Assembly: GCA_900314775.1 (NCBI GenBank)
Contig: OMWM01000009.1
Span: 1 to 53,690, forward strand
Origin: an uncultured Eubacteriales bacterium
GTDB lineage: Bacteria > Bacillota > Clostridia > Lachnospirales > Lachnospiraceae
Direction of reading: 5' to 3'
DNA: 53,690 bases
Under the pieces are notes generated by a model. It was not told where the DNA came from. It did not search any database and was given only the letters and a program-made list of their open reading frames with translations. Below are positions 8,191-17,446 of this stretch, one piece after another. A program made the translations under genes and the position numbers. Numbering within the stretch: the stretch's first letter is position 1; every line of letters begins with the position of its first letter.

Positions 8191-8283
8191 TCGTTCCTGT
8201 ACAGTATGCATGGAAAATCCTCAAAGAACGTTTTTTATGATATGATAGGAATATCGGTTTTACGCAGAAAGCAGGGAATATGA

Positions 8284-9150
8284 ATGAATAAAGATGAACT
8301 TATCATGCTTTTCAGGGAAATTTTCAGCAGCTGCCCCGGCATGTATGTAGAGGAGGCGGATGCGCTCAGCCGTGAATGCATCGGCATGAAGCTGTTTGAT
8401 GAACCGCTGATCGGTTTTGGAGATGCGGACGATCCGCTCTGGGAGAGATACCGCAGCCGGGAAGTTATCGGCCCGTGGTTCATGCCGCCCTCTTCCTGGA
8501 TGCCGCAGGCACAGACAGTGATCTCCTTTTTCTTTCCATTTTCCCGGCAGGTCAGGATTTCCAACCGCGGTGAGCCAGGGAAGCCTTCCACGGAATGGGT
8601 GCAGGCACGGATACAGGGACAGAACTTTATCAATGCGTTTCTGCGTCTTTGTCTTAGCGGGCTTGCGCGGCATGATATCAAAGCCTGCGCACCGGCCCTG
8701 GACAGCCGCTTTTTCCAGGTCGAGGAAGGTACCGTGATCGGCGCTGCATCCCGTGCGGTGGCCTGTTCTTTTGATGAAAATTCTTATACCAGCTGCTGGT
8801 CAGAGCGCCATGCAGCCTATGTGTGCGGTCTTGGCACCTTCGGTCTCTCCAAAGGGCTGATCACGGCGCGCGGCATCTGCGGACGTTTCGGCAGTCTGAT
8901 TGCCGGCACACATTTTGAAGCGGACAGGCGGCCTTACACCGGAATCTACGATTACTGCAGCCGATGCGGCATCTGCGTACGGCGGTGCCCTGCCGGCGCC
9001 ATTTCCCTCGAAGAAGGGAAGAAACACCGGCCGTGCAAGCACTGGCTTATCGTTTCGGCAGAGGAATATCCGCGCCCTTATTACGGCTGCGGAAAATGCC
9101 AGACAGCCGTTCCCTGCGAGGCCGGCATACCGGTAAAACGAAAACAGTAA
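8284..9150 (+). CDS. QueG-like iron-sulfur protein (epoxyqueuosine reductase relative)
   Basis: 288 residues. Four cysteines at 225, 228, 231 and 235 (CSRCGICVRRCP) make a 4Fe-4S site; further cysteines at 251, 269, 272 and 278 could make a second. The segment ERHAAYVCGLGTFGLSK (from about 174) corresponds to the E-x-x-W-A-x-x-x-G-L-G-x-x-G part of QueG, which reduces epoxyqueuosine in tRNA using cobalamin. The second cluster departs from the QueG pattern (CGKCQTAVPCE). It may be true QueG or one of its paralogs of unknown role; a preQ1 operon further along the window makes a queuosine link possible. It has its own ribosome binding site GGGAA. Confidence 0.65.
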   Translation: MNKDELIMLFREIFSSCPGMYVEEADALSRECIGMKLFDEPLIGFGDADDPLWERYRSREVIGPWFMPPSSWMPQAQTVISFFFPFSRQVRISNRGEPGKPSTEWVQARIQGQNFINAFLRLCLSGLARHDIKACAPALDSRFFQVEEGTVIGAASRAVACSFDENSYTSCWSERHAAYVCGLGTFGLSKGLITARGICGRFGSLIAGTHFEADRRPYTGIYDYCSRCGICVRRCPAGAISLEEGKKHRPCKHWLIVSAEEYPRPYYGCGKCQTAVPCEAGIPVKRKQ

Positions 9151-9165
9151 ACTGGAGGCTTATAT

Positions 9166-10905
9166 ATGGCACTGGATGGAATTGTACTATCGAATCTCGT
9201 TTATGAGCTGTCGGAGAAACTGACCGACGGCAGAATCAATAAAATATATCAGCCGGAGCCGGATGCCATCGTGCTCACCATCAAAAACAACCGGACAAAC
9301 TACCGGCTTCTGATCAGCGCGAGCGCTTCTCTTCCGCTGATGTACCTGACCGACCGCCAGCAGGCCAACCCCATGACGGCGCCGAATTTCTGCATGCTGC
9401 TGCGCAAGCACATCAGCGGCGGCCGCATCCTCGGCATCACGCAGCCGGGACTGGAGCGGATCGCCTGCTTTGAAATCGAACACCTGAATGAACTGGGCGA
9501 TCTGTGCCGCAAGAAGCTGATCGTCGAGCTGATGGGCAAATACAGCAATATCATTTTCTGCGATGAGGATCTTACCATTCTCGGCGCGGTCAAGCTGATT
9601 TCCGCCAATGTAAGCTCTGTCAGGGAAGTGCTGCCCGGCCGCACATATTTTATCCCGGATACGCAGCACAAGCTGGATCCCTTCAAGATGACTAAGGAAG
9701 ATTTTACGGGCAATGTCCTTTCGCAGCCGCAGAAAGTGATGAAGGCGATTTACGGCTCAATCACCGGTTTCAGCCCGATCGCCGCGGAAGAGCTCTGTTT
9801 CCGGGCAGGCGTCGATTCATCTGAGAGTACGGCGGCGCTGACGCAGGCGGAGAAGGATAAGCTTTACGATACGTTTGCCGCCCTGATCAGTGATATCCGC
9901 GGGCACAATTACAGCCCGAATATCATCTACAAGGGAGACGAACCGGTTGAATATGCCTCTTTCCCGCTGACCTGCTACGGCGACGGCAGGAGCGTTCCGT
10001 TTGATTCCATTTCCGAACTCCTGCAGAAATATTATGCTGAGAAAAACGCCGTGACCAGAATGCGCCAGCGTTCCTACGACCTGCGCCATATCACGGGCAA
10101 CGCGCTGGACCGCTGCCGCCGCAAATACGGGCTGCAGAAAAAACAGCTCAAAGACACGGAAAAGCGCGATAAATACCGTATCTGGGGCGAGATGATCAAC
10201 ACCTACGGCTACGAGGTGGAGCCGGGCGCGAGCAAGCTGGACTGTGTCAATTTCTACACCAATGAACCGATTTCCGTGCCGCTCGACCCGCAGCTTACGC
10301 CGCATGAAAATTCGGTCAAATATTTCAACCGCTACACCAAGCTCAAGCGGACCAATGAAGCCGTCACCGTGCAGCTGGCGGAAACGCAGGATGAAATCGA
10401 ACTCCTGGAATCCATAGCCGCCGCGATCGGCCTTGCAGAAAGCGAAGAAGATCTCTCGCAGATCCGCGAGGAGCTGGCTGAATACGGCTATATCAAAAAG
10501 CACAGCGGTCATAAGGGCAAGGGCCGGACGGCCAAGAGCAAACCGCTGCATTACCTCTCTTCTGACGGATTTGATATCTATGTAGGCAAGAATAACTTTC
10601 AGAATGAGGAAGTGACTTTTAAAATCGCCGATGGCGGAGACTGGTGGTTTCACGCAAAGGGTGTGACCGGTTCCCATGTCATCGTAAAGACAGGCGGGCG
10701 GGAGCTGCCGGACAGCACGTACGAGGACGCGGCCCGTCTGGCGGCCTACTATTCCAGCAGCCGCGGCGCCGACAAGGTTGAGGTCGACTATATACAGCGC
10801 AAGGAGGTAAGGAAATCCCCTGGCAAGAAAGCCGGCTTTGTGATCTATCACACAAATTATTCGATGGTGATCGAACCCGATATAACCGGTCTCAGACAGG
10901 TCTGA
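9166..10905 (+). CDS. rqcH: NFACT protein, RqcH/Rqc2 homolog
   Basis: 579 residues with the full bacterial NFACT layout. An NFACT-N domain (about 1-230, opening MALDGIVLSNLVYEL), helix-hairpin-helix and coiled-coil parts (about 240-440), and a C-terminal NFACT-R domain (from about 460, with FDIYVGKNNFQNEEVTFK and WWFHAKG). RqcH binds the 50S subunit with a stuck peptidyl-tRNA and adds a C-terminal alanine tail that marks the peptide for ClpXP-type degradation. Older names such as fibronectin-binding protein apply to the same family. It lies 15 bases after the iron-sulfur gene and likely shares its transcript. Confidence 0.92.
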   Translation: MALDGIVLSNLVYELSEKLTDGRINKIYQPEPDAIVLTIKNNRTNYRLLISASASLPLMYLTDRQQANPMTAPNFCMLLRKHISGGRILGITQPGLERIACFEIEHLNELGDLCRKKLIVELMGKYSNIIFCDEDLTILGAVKLISANVSSVREVLPGRTYFIPDTQHKLDPFKMTKEDFTGNVLSQPQKVMKAIYGSITGFSPIAAEELCFRAGVDSSESTAALTQAEKDKLYDTFAALISDIRGHNYSPNIIYKGDEPVEYASFPLTCYGDGRSVPFDSISELLQKYYAEKNAVTRMRQRSYDLRHITGNALDRCRRKYGLQKKQLKDTEKRDKYRIWGEMINTYGYEVEPGASKLDCVNFYTNEPISVPLDPQLTPHENSVKYFNRYTKLKRTNEAVTVQLAETQDEIELLESIAAAIGLAESEEDLSQIREELAEYGYIKKHSGHKGKGRTAKSKPLHYLSSDGFDIYVGKNNFQNEEVTFKIADGGDWWFHAKGVTGSHVIVKTGGRELPDSTYEDAARLAAYYSSSRGADKVEVDYIQRKEVRKSPGKKAGFVIYHTNYSMVIEPDITGLRQV

Positions 10906-10929
10906 TGGCCAGCTTTTTATACACATAAG

Positions 10930-11011
10930 AAAAGTACCCTCTTCACCGGATTGTGAACCATTCCTGAAAACCTACAGGAAGCTTCCTTTCCCCGGCAAAG
11001 AGGGTACTTTT
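10930..11011. terminator. Bidirectional terminator between rqcH and leuS
   Basis: A perfect 14-bp stem, AAAAGTACCCTCTT (10930-10943) paired with AAGAGGGTACTTTT (10998-11011), encloses about 54 bases that can fold further. A and T runs on each side allow it to stop transcription from both converging genes. Confidence 0.85.
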
Positions 11012-11026
11012 GCTTTAATTATCAGT

Positions 11027-13429
11027 TTATTTTACAACGATATTGACAAGCTTGTTCGGAACATAGATCTCTTTGACGATCTTCTTGTCACCGATGGCTG
11101 CAATGACTCTCTCCTGCTGCTTTGCATCGGCAAGAACTTTCTCCTTGTCTTCGCCATAGGCGATCACCATCTTCGCCTTGATCTTGCCGTTGACCTGCGC
11201 TACGATCTCGACAGTCTTGTCAACTGTCTTGGATTCATCGTACTCCGGCCACGGTGCAACCGAGATAAAGTTATCTCCGCCGATATAAGACCACATCTCT
11301 TCGGCGATATGCGGTGCAAACGGTGCGAGAAGGCGGAGGAAGACGGACAGATCTGCTTTGGAGATCGTGCCTTCCGCGTAAATATCATTGATCAGCGCCA
11401 TCATGCTGGCAATGGCCGTATTGAACTTCATGGCCTCGATATCATTGGTGACTTTCTTGATGGTCTTGTTCATCTTGATCTCAAAGCCATCGGAAGCCTG
11501 CTTCTTATCCATGATATCCGTCAGTCCGGCAACACGGTCGAGAAAACGCTTGCAGCCCTTCACGGAGTCGTCGCTCCACGGCGTCGCCGCGGTATAGTCA
11601 CCCATGAAGAGAACGTAGATACGCAGTGTATCCGCGCCGTACTGTCTGACGATATCCATCGGGTCCACGACATTGCCCTTGGACTTGCTCATCTTCTCGC
11701 CGTCCGGGCCGAGAATCAGCCCCTGATAGGAACGCTTTGCGTAAGGCTCCTTCGTGCCTACCTCACCGATATCATAAAGGAATCTATGCCAGAAACGGGA
11801 ATAGATCAGATGGCGGGTAACGTGCTCCATACCGCCGTTGTACCAGTCAACCGGCATCCAGTAGTCGAGTTTCTTTCTGTCCGCAAAGGCTTTGTCGTTG
11901 TGCGGGTCCGTAAAACGAAGGAAATACCAGGATGATCCGGCCCACTGCGGCATCGTATCGGTCTCACGCTTGGCTGCGCCGCCGCACTTCGGGCAGGTGC
12001 AGTTGACGAAGGAATCGATCTTGGCAAGCGGTGACTTGCCGTCCTCGCCCGGTTCGAAATTCTCAACCGGCGGGAGCATCAGCGGCAGTTCGTCATACGG
12101 TACAGGCACGACGCCGCATTTCGGGCAGTGGATGAGCGGAATAGGCTCGCCCCAGTATCTCTGGCGGTTGAAAGCCCAGTCTTTCATCTTGTACTGTACG
12201 CCTTTGTGGCCGATGCCCTTCTCTTCGAGGAAAGCAAACATCTTCGCAATGGAATCCTTCTTATTCGTAAGTCCGTTAAGGAAATCGGAATTGATCATCT
12301 CGCCGTCGCCGGTATACGCTTCCTTGCTGACATCGCCGCCTTTGATGACCGGAATAATATCTGCGCCGAACTTCTTCGCGAAATCGTAATCTCGCTGATC
12401 ATGTGCCGGTACGGCCATGATCGCGCCGGTGCCGTATCCCATCATGACATAATCGGAAATGTAGATCGGGATATGCTTGCCGCTGACAGGGTTGACAGCC
12501 TCAAAGCCCTGAAGCTTTACACCTGTCTTGTCCTTGACAAGCTGTGTACGCTCAAATTCCGTCTTCTTGGCACATTCTTTCCTGTACGCCTCGACCTCAT
12601 CGAAATTCGCAATGCGGTCTTTGTACTTGTCAAGGAGCGGATGCTCCGGTGCCATAACCATGAAGGTTACGCCGAAAAGCGTATCGCAGCGCGTTGTATA
12701 GATCTCGAGCTTCTCATCGGTGCCGGCAATCTCGAAATTGACGAAAGCGCCGGTGGAGCGGCCGATCCAGTTGATCTCCTGCTGTTTGATATTATCCGGA
12801 AAATCGACAAGATCGAGTCCGTCGAGAAGTTTATCTGCATAATCGGTAATCTTCAGATACCATACATCCTTCGGGAGCTGGATGACGTCGCTGTGGCAGA
12901 CATCGCACTTGCCTCCCTGGGAGTCCTCATTAGAAAGGACAACCTTGCAGGATGGACAGTAATTGACGAGCGTCTTGGCCCTGAATACGAGTCCGTGCTC
13001 AAAGAGCTTGAGGAAGATCCACTGGGTCCATTTATAATATTCCGGATCGCAGGTGCTGATCTGGCGGTCCCAGTCGAAGGAGAAACCGACCGCTCTGAGC
13101 TGATCGGAAAAGTGCTTGATGTTCTTCTTCGTGATAACAGCCGGATGAGTATTCGTCTTGATGGCGTAATTCTCCGCCGGCAGACCGAAAGCGTCAAAAC
13201 CGATCGGGAAAAGGACGTTGTAGCCCTGCATTCTTCTCTTTCTGGCGATGACTTCGATACTTGAGTATGCTTTGATGTGTCCGACATGCATGCCTGCGCC
13301 TGACGGATACGGGAATTCGACAAGGCCGTAGAATTTCGGCTTCTCACTGAAATCCTCTGCCTTGAAGATACCGGCGTCGGCCCATTTCTGCTGCCACTTC
13401 GGTTCGATCTTCTTGAAATCGTATTTCAT
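11027..13429 (-). CDS. leuS: Leucyl-tRNA synthetase
   Basis: Charges tRNA-Leu with leucine. At 800 residues it has the normal bacterial length. The HIGH-type motif is at about residues 39-51 (FPYPSGAGMHVGH), and the KMSKS loop follows in the C-terminal half (GEKMSKSKGN). The CP1 editing domain lies between them, with the TTRCDTLFGVTFM stretch, and a zinc-type cysteine cluster (CPSCKVV, CDVC) is visible. AGAGGTAA precedes the ATG. It has its own promoter, and no T-box leader is present in the short upstream gap. Confidence 0.97.
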   Translation of the reverse strand: MKYDFKKIEPKWQQKWADAGIFKAEDFSEKPKFYGLVEFPYPSGAGMHVGHIKAYSSIEVIARKRRMQGYNVLFPIGFDAFGLPAENYAIKTNTHPAVITKKNIKHFSDQLRAVGFSFDWDRQISTCDPEYYKWTQWIFLKLFEHGLVFRAKTLVNYCPSCKVVLSNEDSQGGKCDVCHSDVIQLPKDVWYLKITDYADKLLDGLDLVDFPDNIKQQEINWIGRSTGAFVNFEIAGTDEKLEIYTTRCDTLFGVTFMVMAPEHPLLDKYKDRIANFDEVEAYRKECAKKTEFERTQLVKDKTGVKLQGFEAVNPVSGKHIPIYISDYVMMGYGTGAIMAVPAHDQRDYDFAKKFGADIIPVIKGGDVSKEAYTGDGEMINSDFLNGLTNKKDSIAKMFAFLEEKGIGHKGVQYKMKDWAFNRQRYWGEPIPLIHCPKCGVVPVPYDELPLMLPPVENFEPGEDGKSPLAKIDSFVNCTCPKCGGAAKRETDTMPQWAGSSWYFLRFTDPHNDKAFADRKKLDYWMPVDWYNGGMEHVTRHLIYSRFWHRFLYDIGEVGTKEPYAKRSYQGLILGPDGEKMSKSKGNVVDPMDIVRQYGADTLRIYVLFMGDYTAATPWSDDSVKGCKRFLDRVAGLTDIMDKKQASDGFEIKMNKTIKKVTNDIEAMKFNTAIASMMALINDIYAEGTISKADLSVFLRLLAPFAPHIAEEMWSYIGGDNFISVAPWPEYDESKTVDKTVEIVAQVNGKIKAKMVIAYGEDKEKVLADAKQQERVIAAIGDKKIVKEIYVPNKLVNIVVK

Positions 13430-13476
13430 AACAAATTACCTCTTCACAGGATTAAATTCGATAAGATATCTTTTTT

Positions 13477-13505
13477 ACTTTATCATAACAGCGCATTGAT
13501 TTCAA
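13477..13505 (-). promoter_or_regulatory. Sigma-A promoter of leuS
   Basis: On the minus strand TTGAAA (13500-13505) and TAAAGT (13477-13482) are 17 bases apart. Transcription would start near 13470, leaving about 40 bases of leader, too short for a T-box. Confidence 0.65.
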
Positions 13506-13550
13506 TATTTATTGACGGGCACCGCTGTAAGGCGCCGTTTCTGCCGGTTT

Positions 13551-14066
13551 TCAGCTGAGAAGGCCGAGCTTTTCTGCAATTTCCCGGCAGATCTCGTCGG
13601 TATTGCGGTAATCCGTCGACACCTTGATGTCGGCCGCGGCCTCGTATTTCGGCATCCGCTCATTCATCAGGGCGGAAATATCTCTGACGTTCTTGTGACC
13701 TTCCAGCAGCGGTCTCTTGTGGGTGCGGATGGTGCGGTGCAGGATAGTCTGCGGTCTGGCCGTCAGCAGGACGATCGTCCCGCACTCCTTCATCAGAGCA
13801 ACGTTCTCGCTGCGCATGGCCATGCCGCCGCCGCAGGCGATAATCATCGGCTCACGCGTCTGCAGATGCCGCAGCAGCCGTGTCTCGCATTCGCGGAAAT
13901 ACGCTTCGCCCTTCTGCTCAAAGATGTCGGAGATCTTCATATGTTCGTAGTTCTCGATCATCTTATCCGTATCCCGGTTATTGATATGGAGCAGGCGGCT
14001 GAGACCGCGGGCGACTGTGCTCTTGCCCACGCCCATAAAACCAATCAGAAAAATGTGTCTATCCAT
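13551..14066 (-). CDS. aroK: Shikimate kinase
   Basis: Phosphorylates shikimate at the 3-hydroxyl in the route to chorismate. The P-loop GFMGVGKST is at residues 9-17, the substrate-binding Asp is in NNRDTDKMIE, the arginine region is in FRECETRLL, and the glycine-rich CGGGMAMR comes after. Its 171 residues fit the family. The gene starts 3 bases after the stop of aroE, so the two are co-transcribed. aroD, another gene of the pathway, is found separately near 45 kb. Confidence 0.93.
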   Translation of the reverse strand: MDRHIFLIGFMGVGKSTVARGLSRLLHINNRDTDKMIENYEHMKISDIFEQKGEAYFRECETRLLRHLQTREPMIIACGGGMAMRSENVALMKECGTIVLLTARPQTILHRTIRTHKRPLLEGHKNVRDISALMNERMPKYEAAADIKVSTDYRNTDEICREIAEKLGLLS

Positions 14067-14069
14067 CTT

Positions 14070-14945
14070 CTACCTCCGGAAATATAATTCCTTGATCTGC
14101 AAAACAGGCATATCCTGTCCGGTCCACAGTTTAAATGCAGCCGCTCCCTGATACAGGAGCATGTAAAGTCCGTTGAATGTGCGGCAGCCGTTCTCCTCGG
14201 CGAGCCGCAGCAGCTTTGTCTGTTCCGGATGATAGATAATATCGGAGACGATCAGCGGAGGCTTTAAGACAGCCGGATCGCGGATCAGACAGGCATCCTC
14301 GAGCGGTGCCATGCCGACACTGGATGCATTGATCAGCATATAGCTTTCGGCAATGCTGGCGCGCAGCGCCTCTTCATCGGCCGTATCTGCAATGGTAACC
14401 TTGCAGTCCGTGGCCGCGGTCAGGCGCTCTGCCAGCTGCGCCATCGAGTCATACGAACGGCCCGGCCGGTTGAACACATGAATCCGGCGGACACCGTCCA
14501 GCGCCGCCTGCGTACAGATGGAGGTGGATGCGCCGCCGGCGCCGAGAACGGTAATCGTCCTGCCGCGCAGCTCATAGCCTGCGTCCCGGGCAGCATCCAT
14601 ATAGCCGATGCCATCCGTTGTATAGCCGGTCAGCACGCCGTCGTCATTCACCACCGTATTCACAGAACCGCATAGCTGTGAAGCCTTTGAAAGGCGGTCG
14701 CAGAAGCGGCACATCAGTTTCTTGTCCGGCATTGTCAGGTTGAAACCGCGTGCATGCATTGTCCGCAGCCCTTCCACGGCTGTCTGCAGGCCGTCCGTAC
14801 CGACGTCAAAACACAGATAGACATAATCCAGTCCCAGAAGCCGGAAGGCTTCATTGTGCATCAGCGGGGAAATGCTGTGCGCGACCGGGCTGCCCAGCAA
14901 ACCGGTCAGCACCGTGTGCCCCGTAATCTGTTTTCCATCACTCAT
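14070..14945 (-). CDS. aroE: Shikimate dehydrogenase
   Basis: Reduces 3-dehydroshikimate to shikimate with NADPH. The start at 14945 follows GGAGG by 6 bases; a longer frame to 15023 runs back through the efp terminator and is not used. The 291-residue protein has the substrate-binding S-P-L-M-H-N motif, the catalytic lysine in NLTMPDKK, the aspartate in GYTTDGIG, and the dinucleotide-binding GAGGAS. In the lysine motif the usual P-H-K is P-D-K, a mild variant. It is followed by aroK at 3 bases. Confidence 0.92.
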   Translation of the reverse strand: MSDGKQITGHTVLTGLLGSPVAHSISPLMHNEAFRLLGLDYVYLCFDVGTDGLQTAVEGLRTMHARGFNLTMPDKKLMCRFCDRLSKASQLCGSVNTVVNDDGVLTGYTTDGIGYMDAARDAGYELRGRTITVLGAGGASTSICTQAALDGVRRIHVFNRPGRSYDSMAQLAERLTAATDCKVTIADTADEEALRASIAESYMLINASSVGMAPLEDACLIRDPAVLKPPLIVSDIIYHPEQTKLLRLAEENGCRTFNGLYMLLYQGAAAFKLWTGQDMPVLQIKELYFRR

Positions 14946-14987
14946 ATTCTGCCTCCATTTCCGCTGCCTAACTTTTGCAGAGTAAAA

Positions 14988-15018
14988 GAAAAGCTGCCGC
15001 AAGGCATTCTGCGGCAGC
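14988..15018 (-). terminator. Rho-independent terminator of efp
   Basis: A perfect 9-bp stem GCTGCCGCA/TGCGGCAGC (14993-15001 with 15010-15018) is followed on the minus strand by TTTTCTTTTA. It stops transcription from efp, so aroE needs either readthrough or its own promoter, which is not obvious. Confidence 0.75.
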
Positions 15019-15042
15019 TGCATGATCTATTCAGCAATGTGA

Positions 15043-15600
15043 TCAGACTCTCTTGAGGTATTCACCTGTTCTTGTATCGATCTGAATCTTATCACCGATA
15101 TTGACGAAGAGAGGAACCGCAACTTCTGCGCCCGTCTCTACGGTTGCCGGCTTGGTCGCACCAGTAGTGGTGTTGCCCTTGAAACCAGGCTCTGTCTCGG
15201 TAACTTCAAGTTCTACGAAAAGAGGAGGCTCTACGGAGAAGATCTCACCGTTATAGGAAAGCATCTTGACCATATCATTCTCTTTGACAAACTTCATGGC
15301 ATCGCCGATTGCATCCTTCGTAAGTGCGATCTGGTCGAATGTCTCTGTATTCATGAAGTTGTATAAATCGCCGTCTGCGTATAAATACTGCATCTCAATC
15401 CGGTCGATGTGCGCTGTCGGACACTTCTCTGTCGGACGGAAAGTACGCTCGATCACGCCGCCGTCCTTGATGTTCTTGAGCTTTGTTCTTACGAAAGCTG
15501 CGCCCTTGCCAGGTTTGACATGCTGAAACTCTATAATCTGATAAACTGATCCGTCTAATTCGATTGTGATGCCGTTTTTAAAATCACCTGCTGTAATCAT
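15043..15600 (-). CDS. efp: Elongation factor P
   Basis: Relieves ribosome stalling at consecutive prolines. All three barrels are present in 185 residues, from [10 protein letters not shown] to the C-terminal [14 protein letters not shown] signature. The loop that reaches the peptidyl transferase centre reads [12 protein letters not shown], so the tip residue that can be modified is lysine. Which modification enzyme acts is not shown in this window. AGGAGG precedes the ATG, and a clear promoter lies upstream. Confidence 0.96.
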   Translation of the reverse strand: MITAGDFKNGITIELDGSVYQIIEFQHVKPGKGAAFVRTKLKNIKDGGVIERTFRPTEKCPTAHIDRIEMQYLYADGDLYNFMNTETFDQIALTKDAIGDAMKFVKENDMVKMLSYNGEIFSVEPPLFVELEVTETEPGFKGNTTTGATKPATVETGAEVAVPLFVNIGDKIQIDTRTGEYLKRV

Positions 15601-15630
15601 CCGTTATTTCCTCCTAAATATACTGAAGCA

Positions 15631-15659
15631 ATTTTATCACAAGATAAGAATGCGGTCAA
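15631..15659 (-). promoter_or_regulatory. Sigma-A promoter of efp
   Basis: On the minus strand TTGACC (15654-15659) and TAAAAT (15631-15636) are separated by 17 bases. Transcription would begin near 15624, giving a short leader with an AGGAGG site. Confidence 0.75.
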
Positions 15660-15702
15660 CGTACGTTTTTACGTGCATCCGCAAAAATATACGCCAGCAT
15701 CC

Positions 15703-15725
15703 GCCGGCAGGTCACCCCTGCCGGC
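15703..15725 (-). terminator. Possible terminator hairpin after ptsI
   Basis: An 8-bp perfect stem GCCGGCAG/CTGCCGGC lies just past the ptsI stop. The T-rich stretch on the minus strand is some 15 bases further on, so its strength is uncertain. Confidence 0.45.
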
Positions 15726-15745
15726 AGATGTCCGGCATAGCAGAA

Positions 15746-17365
15746 TCATCTTTTTGCGTGGCTTTTGCGGATAGCTTCACGAACCGGAAGAATCATGGAT
15801 GGTGACACGGAGAGTTCGTCTACACCCATCTGGATAAATGTCTCCGTAAGGGATGTATCCGCACCGAGTTCTCCGCAGATGCCTACCCATGCACCGCCCT
15901 TGTGGCCGTTTTCGATTGTCATCTGAATCAGTTTCAGGATGGCCGGATGATGCGGCTGATAGAAGCTGTCCAGTTTGCTGTTCTGGCGGTCCATAGCCAG
16001 TGTGTACTGCGTAAGATCATTGGTTCCGATACTGAAGAAATCGACTTCCTTTGCCAGTTCATCGGTAATGAGCGCCGCTGCCGGTGTCTCCACCATAATG
16101 CCCTGCTGCACATCGCCGTATTTGATGCCGTCGGCATCCAGTTCTGACTTGACGGAAGCGACAATTTCCTTGATCCTGCGCACTTCTTCAATAGAAGTGA
16201 TCATCGGATACATGATGGCGATATTGCCGAACGCACTTGCACGGAAAAGTGCACGAAGCTGCGTGCGGAAAATCTTCGGCCGCGTCAGGCAGATTCTGAT
16301 GGCACGGAATCCGAGTGCAGGATTGTCTTCTTTATCAAGGCCGAGATAATCGACCTGTTTATCTGCACCGATATCGAGCGTGCGGATCACGACAAGCCTG
16401 CCGGCCATGGTCTCAGCGACTGACTTGTAGATCTTGAACTGCGTCTCTTCATCCGGCAGATCTTCCCTGCCGAGATAGATAAATTCACTGCGGAAAAGAC
16501 CGATGCCGCCGCCGTCGTTCTGCAGAACCGCTGCCACATCCTTGAGGCCGCCGATGTTGGCGAACAGGTTGATCTTCTTACCGTCCAGTGTGACATTGTC
16601 CTTGCCTTTGAGTTCCTGCAGAAGTTTGCGCTCTTCGTTATCCTTATCGCGCAGCGCCTTCATCTCTTCCAGCACATCCGGGTCCGGATCCAGAATAAAG
16701 GTGCCGGTGTGGCCGTCTACGACAGCCATTCTGCCGTCCCATGAAGGGTCCGCCGGAATATTGATCAGTGCCGGGATGTTCATGGTTCTCGCGAGTATGG
16801 CGGTATGGGAATTGGCCGAGCCGTACTGCGTCGCAAAGGCAAGCACCTTTTCCTTATCCAGCTGTACGGTTTCGCTCGGCATCAGGTCGTCAGCTACAAT
16901 GATCACCGGCTCGTCGATCGTGCCGGAATCTTTCTTACCGCTGAGCACCTTGATGACACGCTCTGATATATCTTTCATATCAGCGGCACGTGCCTTGAAA
17001 TAATCATCATCCATCTCGGAAAACATTTTGGAGAAGTTATCTCCGGCGAGTGCAGCGGCATATTCGGCATTGACCTTCTGCGTCTCGATGGTATTGTGGA
17101 TGGAATCATTGAAATCGTCATCCTCGAGCAGCATGGCATGTACTTCAAAAATGGCCGCATTCTCTTCGCCGACCTTCTTCACAGCGTCATCATGCAGAAC
17201 GCCAAGGTCTTCGATCGCCTGCTGGCGCGCCTTGTCATAACGCTCGATCTCCGCTGCCGTATCTTCTACCTTATAGCGCTTGACCTGTTCTTCTTTCTTG
17301 CCGTAATAGAGAACCGGGCCGATCGCGACGCCGCTGAAAATGGATTTTCCGGTATATTTTTCCAT
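15746..17365 (-). CDS. ptsI: Phosphoenolpyruvate-protein phosphotransferase (enzyme I of the PTS)
   Basis: Takes phosphate from phosphoenolpyruvate and passes it to HPr. The start at 17365 (MEKYTGKS) follows GGAAGGA; a longer frame to 17416 is rejected. In 539 residues are the HPr-binding N-terminal domain, the active histidine in GSANSHTAILA, the PEP-binding signature LVVIRTLDIGADKQ, and the C-terminal CGELGADTSL and DELSVSPSMI motifs. It lies about 80 bases after ptsH and closes a cluster with the sucrose PTS genes, so the whole phosphate relay is encoded together. Confidence 0.96.
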   Translation of the reverse strand: MEKYTGKSIFSGVAIGPVLYYGKKEEQVKRYKVEDTAAEIERYDKARQQAIEDLGVLHDDAVKKVGEENAAIFEVHAMLLEDDDFNDSIHNTIETQKVNAEYAAALAGDNFSKMFSEMDDDYFKARAADMKDISERVIKVLSGKKDSGTIDEPVIIVADDLMPSETVQLDKEKVLAFATQYGSANSHTAILARTMNIPALINIPADPSWDGRMAVVDGHTGTFILDPDPDVLEEMKALRDKDNEERKLLQELKGKDNVTLDGKKINLFANIGGLKDVAAVLQNDGGGIGLFRSEFIYLGREDLPDEETQFKIYKSVAETMAGRLVVIRTLDIGADKQVDYLGLDKEDNPALGFRAIRICLTRPKIFRTQLRALFRASAFGNIAIMYPMITSIEEVRRIKEIVASVKSELDADGIKYGDVQQGIMVETPAAALITDELAKEVDFFSIGTNDLTQYTLAMDRQNSKLDSFYQPHHPAILKLIQMTIENGHKGGAWVGICGELGADTSLTETFIQMGVDELSVSPSMILPVREAIRKSHAKR

Positions 17366-17446
17366 TTGCAGTTCCTTCCTTTCAAAAAAGACACCGGGGA
17401 CTGTCCCATTGTTCAATCCACCGGTGTCTGTGACTATGCAGGCGGA

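Noticed and set aside
9817-10926. Long open frame (369 codons) on the minus strand inside rqcH
   Set aside because: It lies opposite the NFACT gene and shows no domain. Its start is inside the terminator region.
12128-13264. Long open frame (378 codons) on the plus strand inside leuS
   Set aside because: It is antisense to a complete leucyl-tRNA synthetase, has no ribosome binding site and no recognisable motif. It is a by-product of leuS codon use.
13430-13550. T-box riboswitch upstream of leuS
   Set aside because: The promoter lies about 40 bases from the start codon, so there is no room for a T-box, and no T-box sequence is seen.
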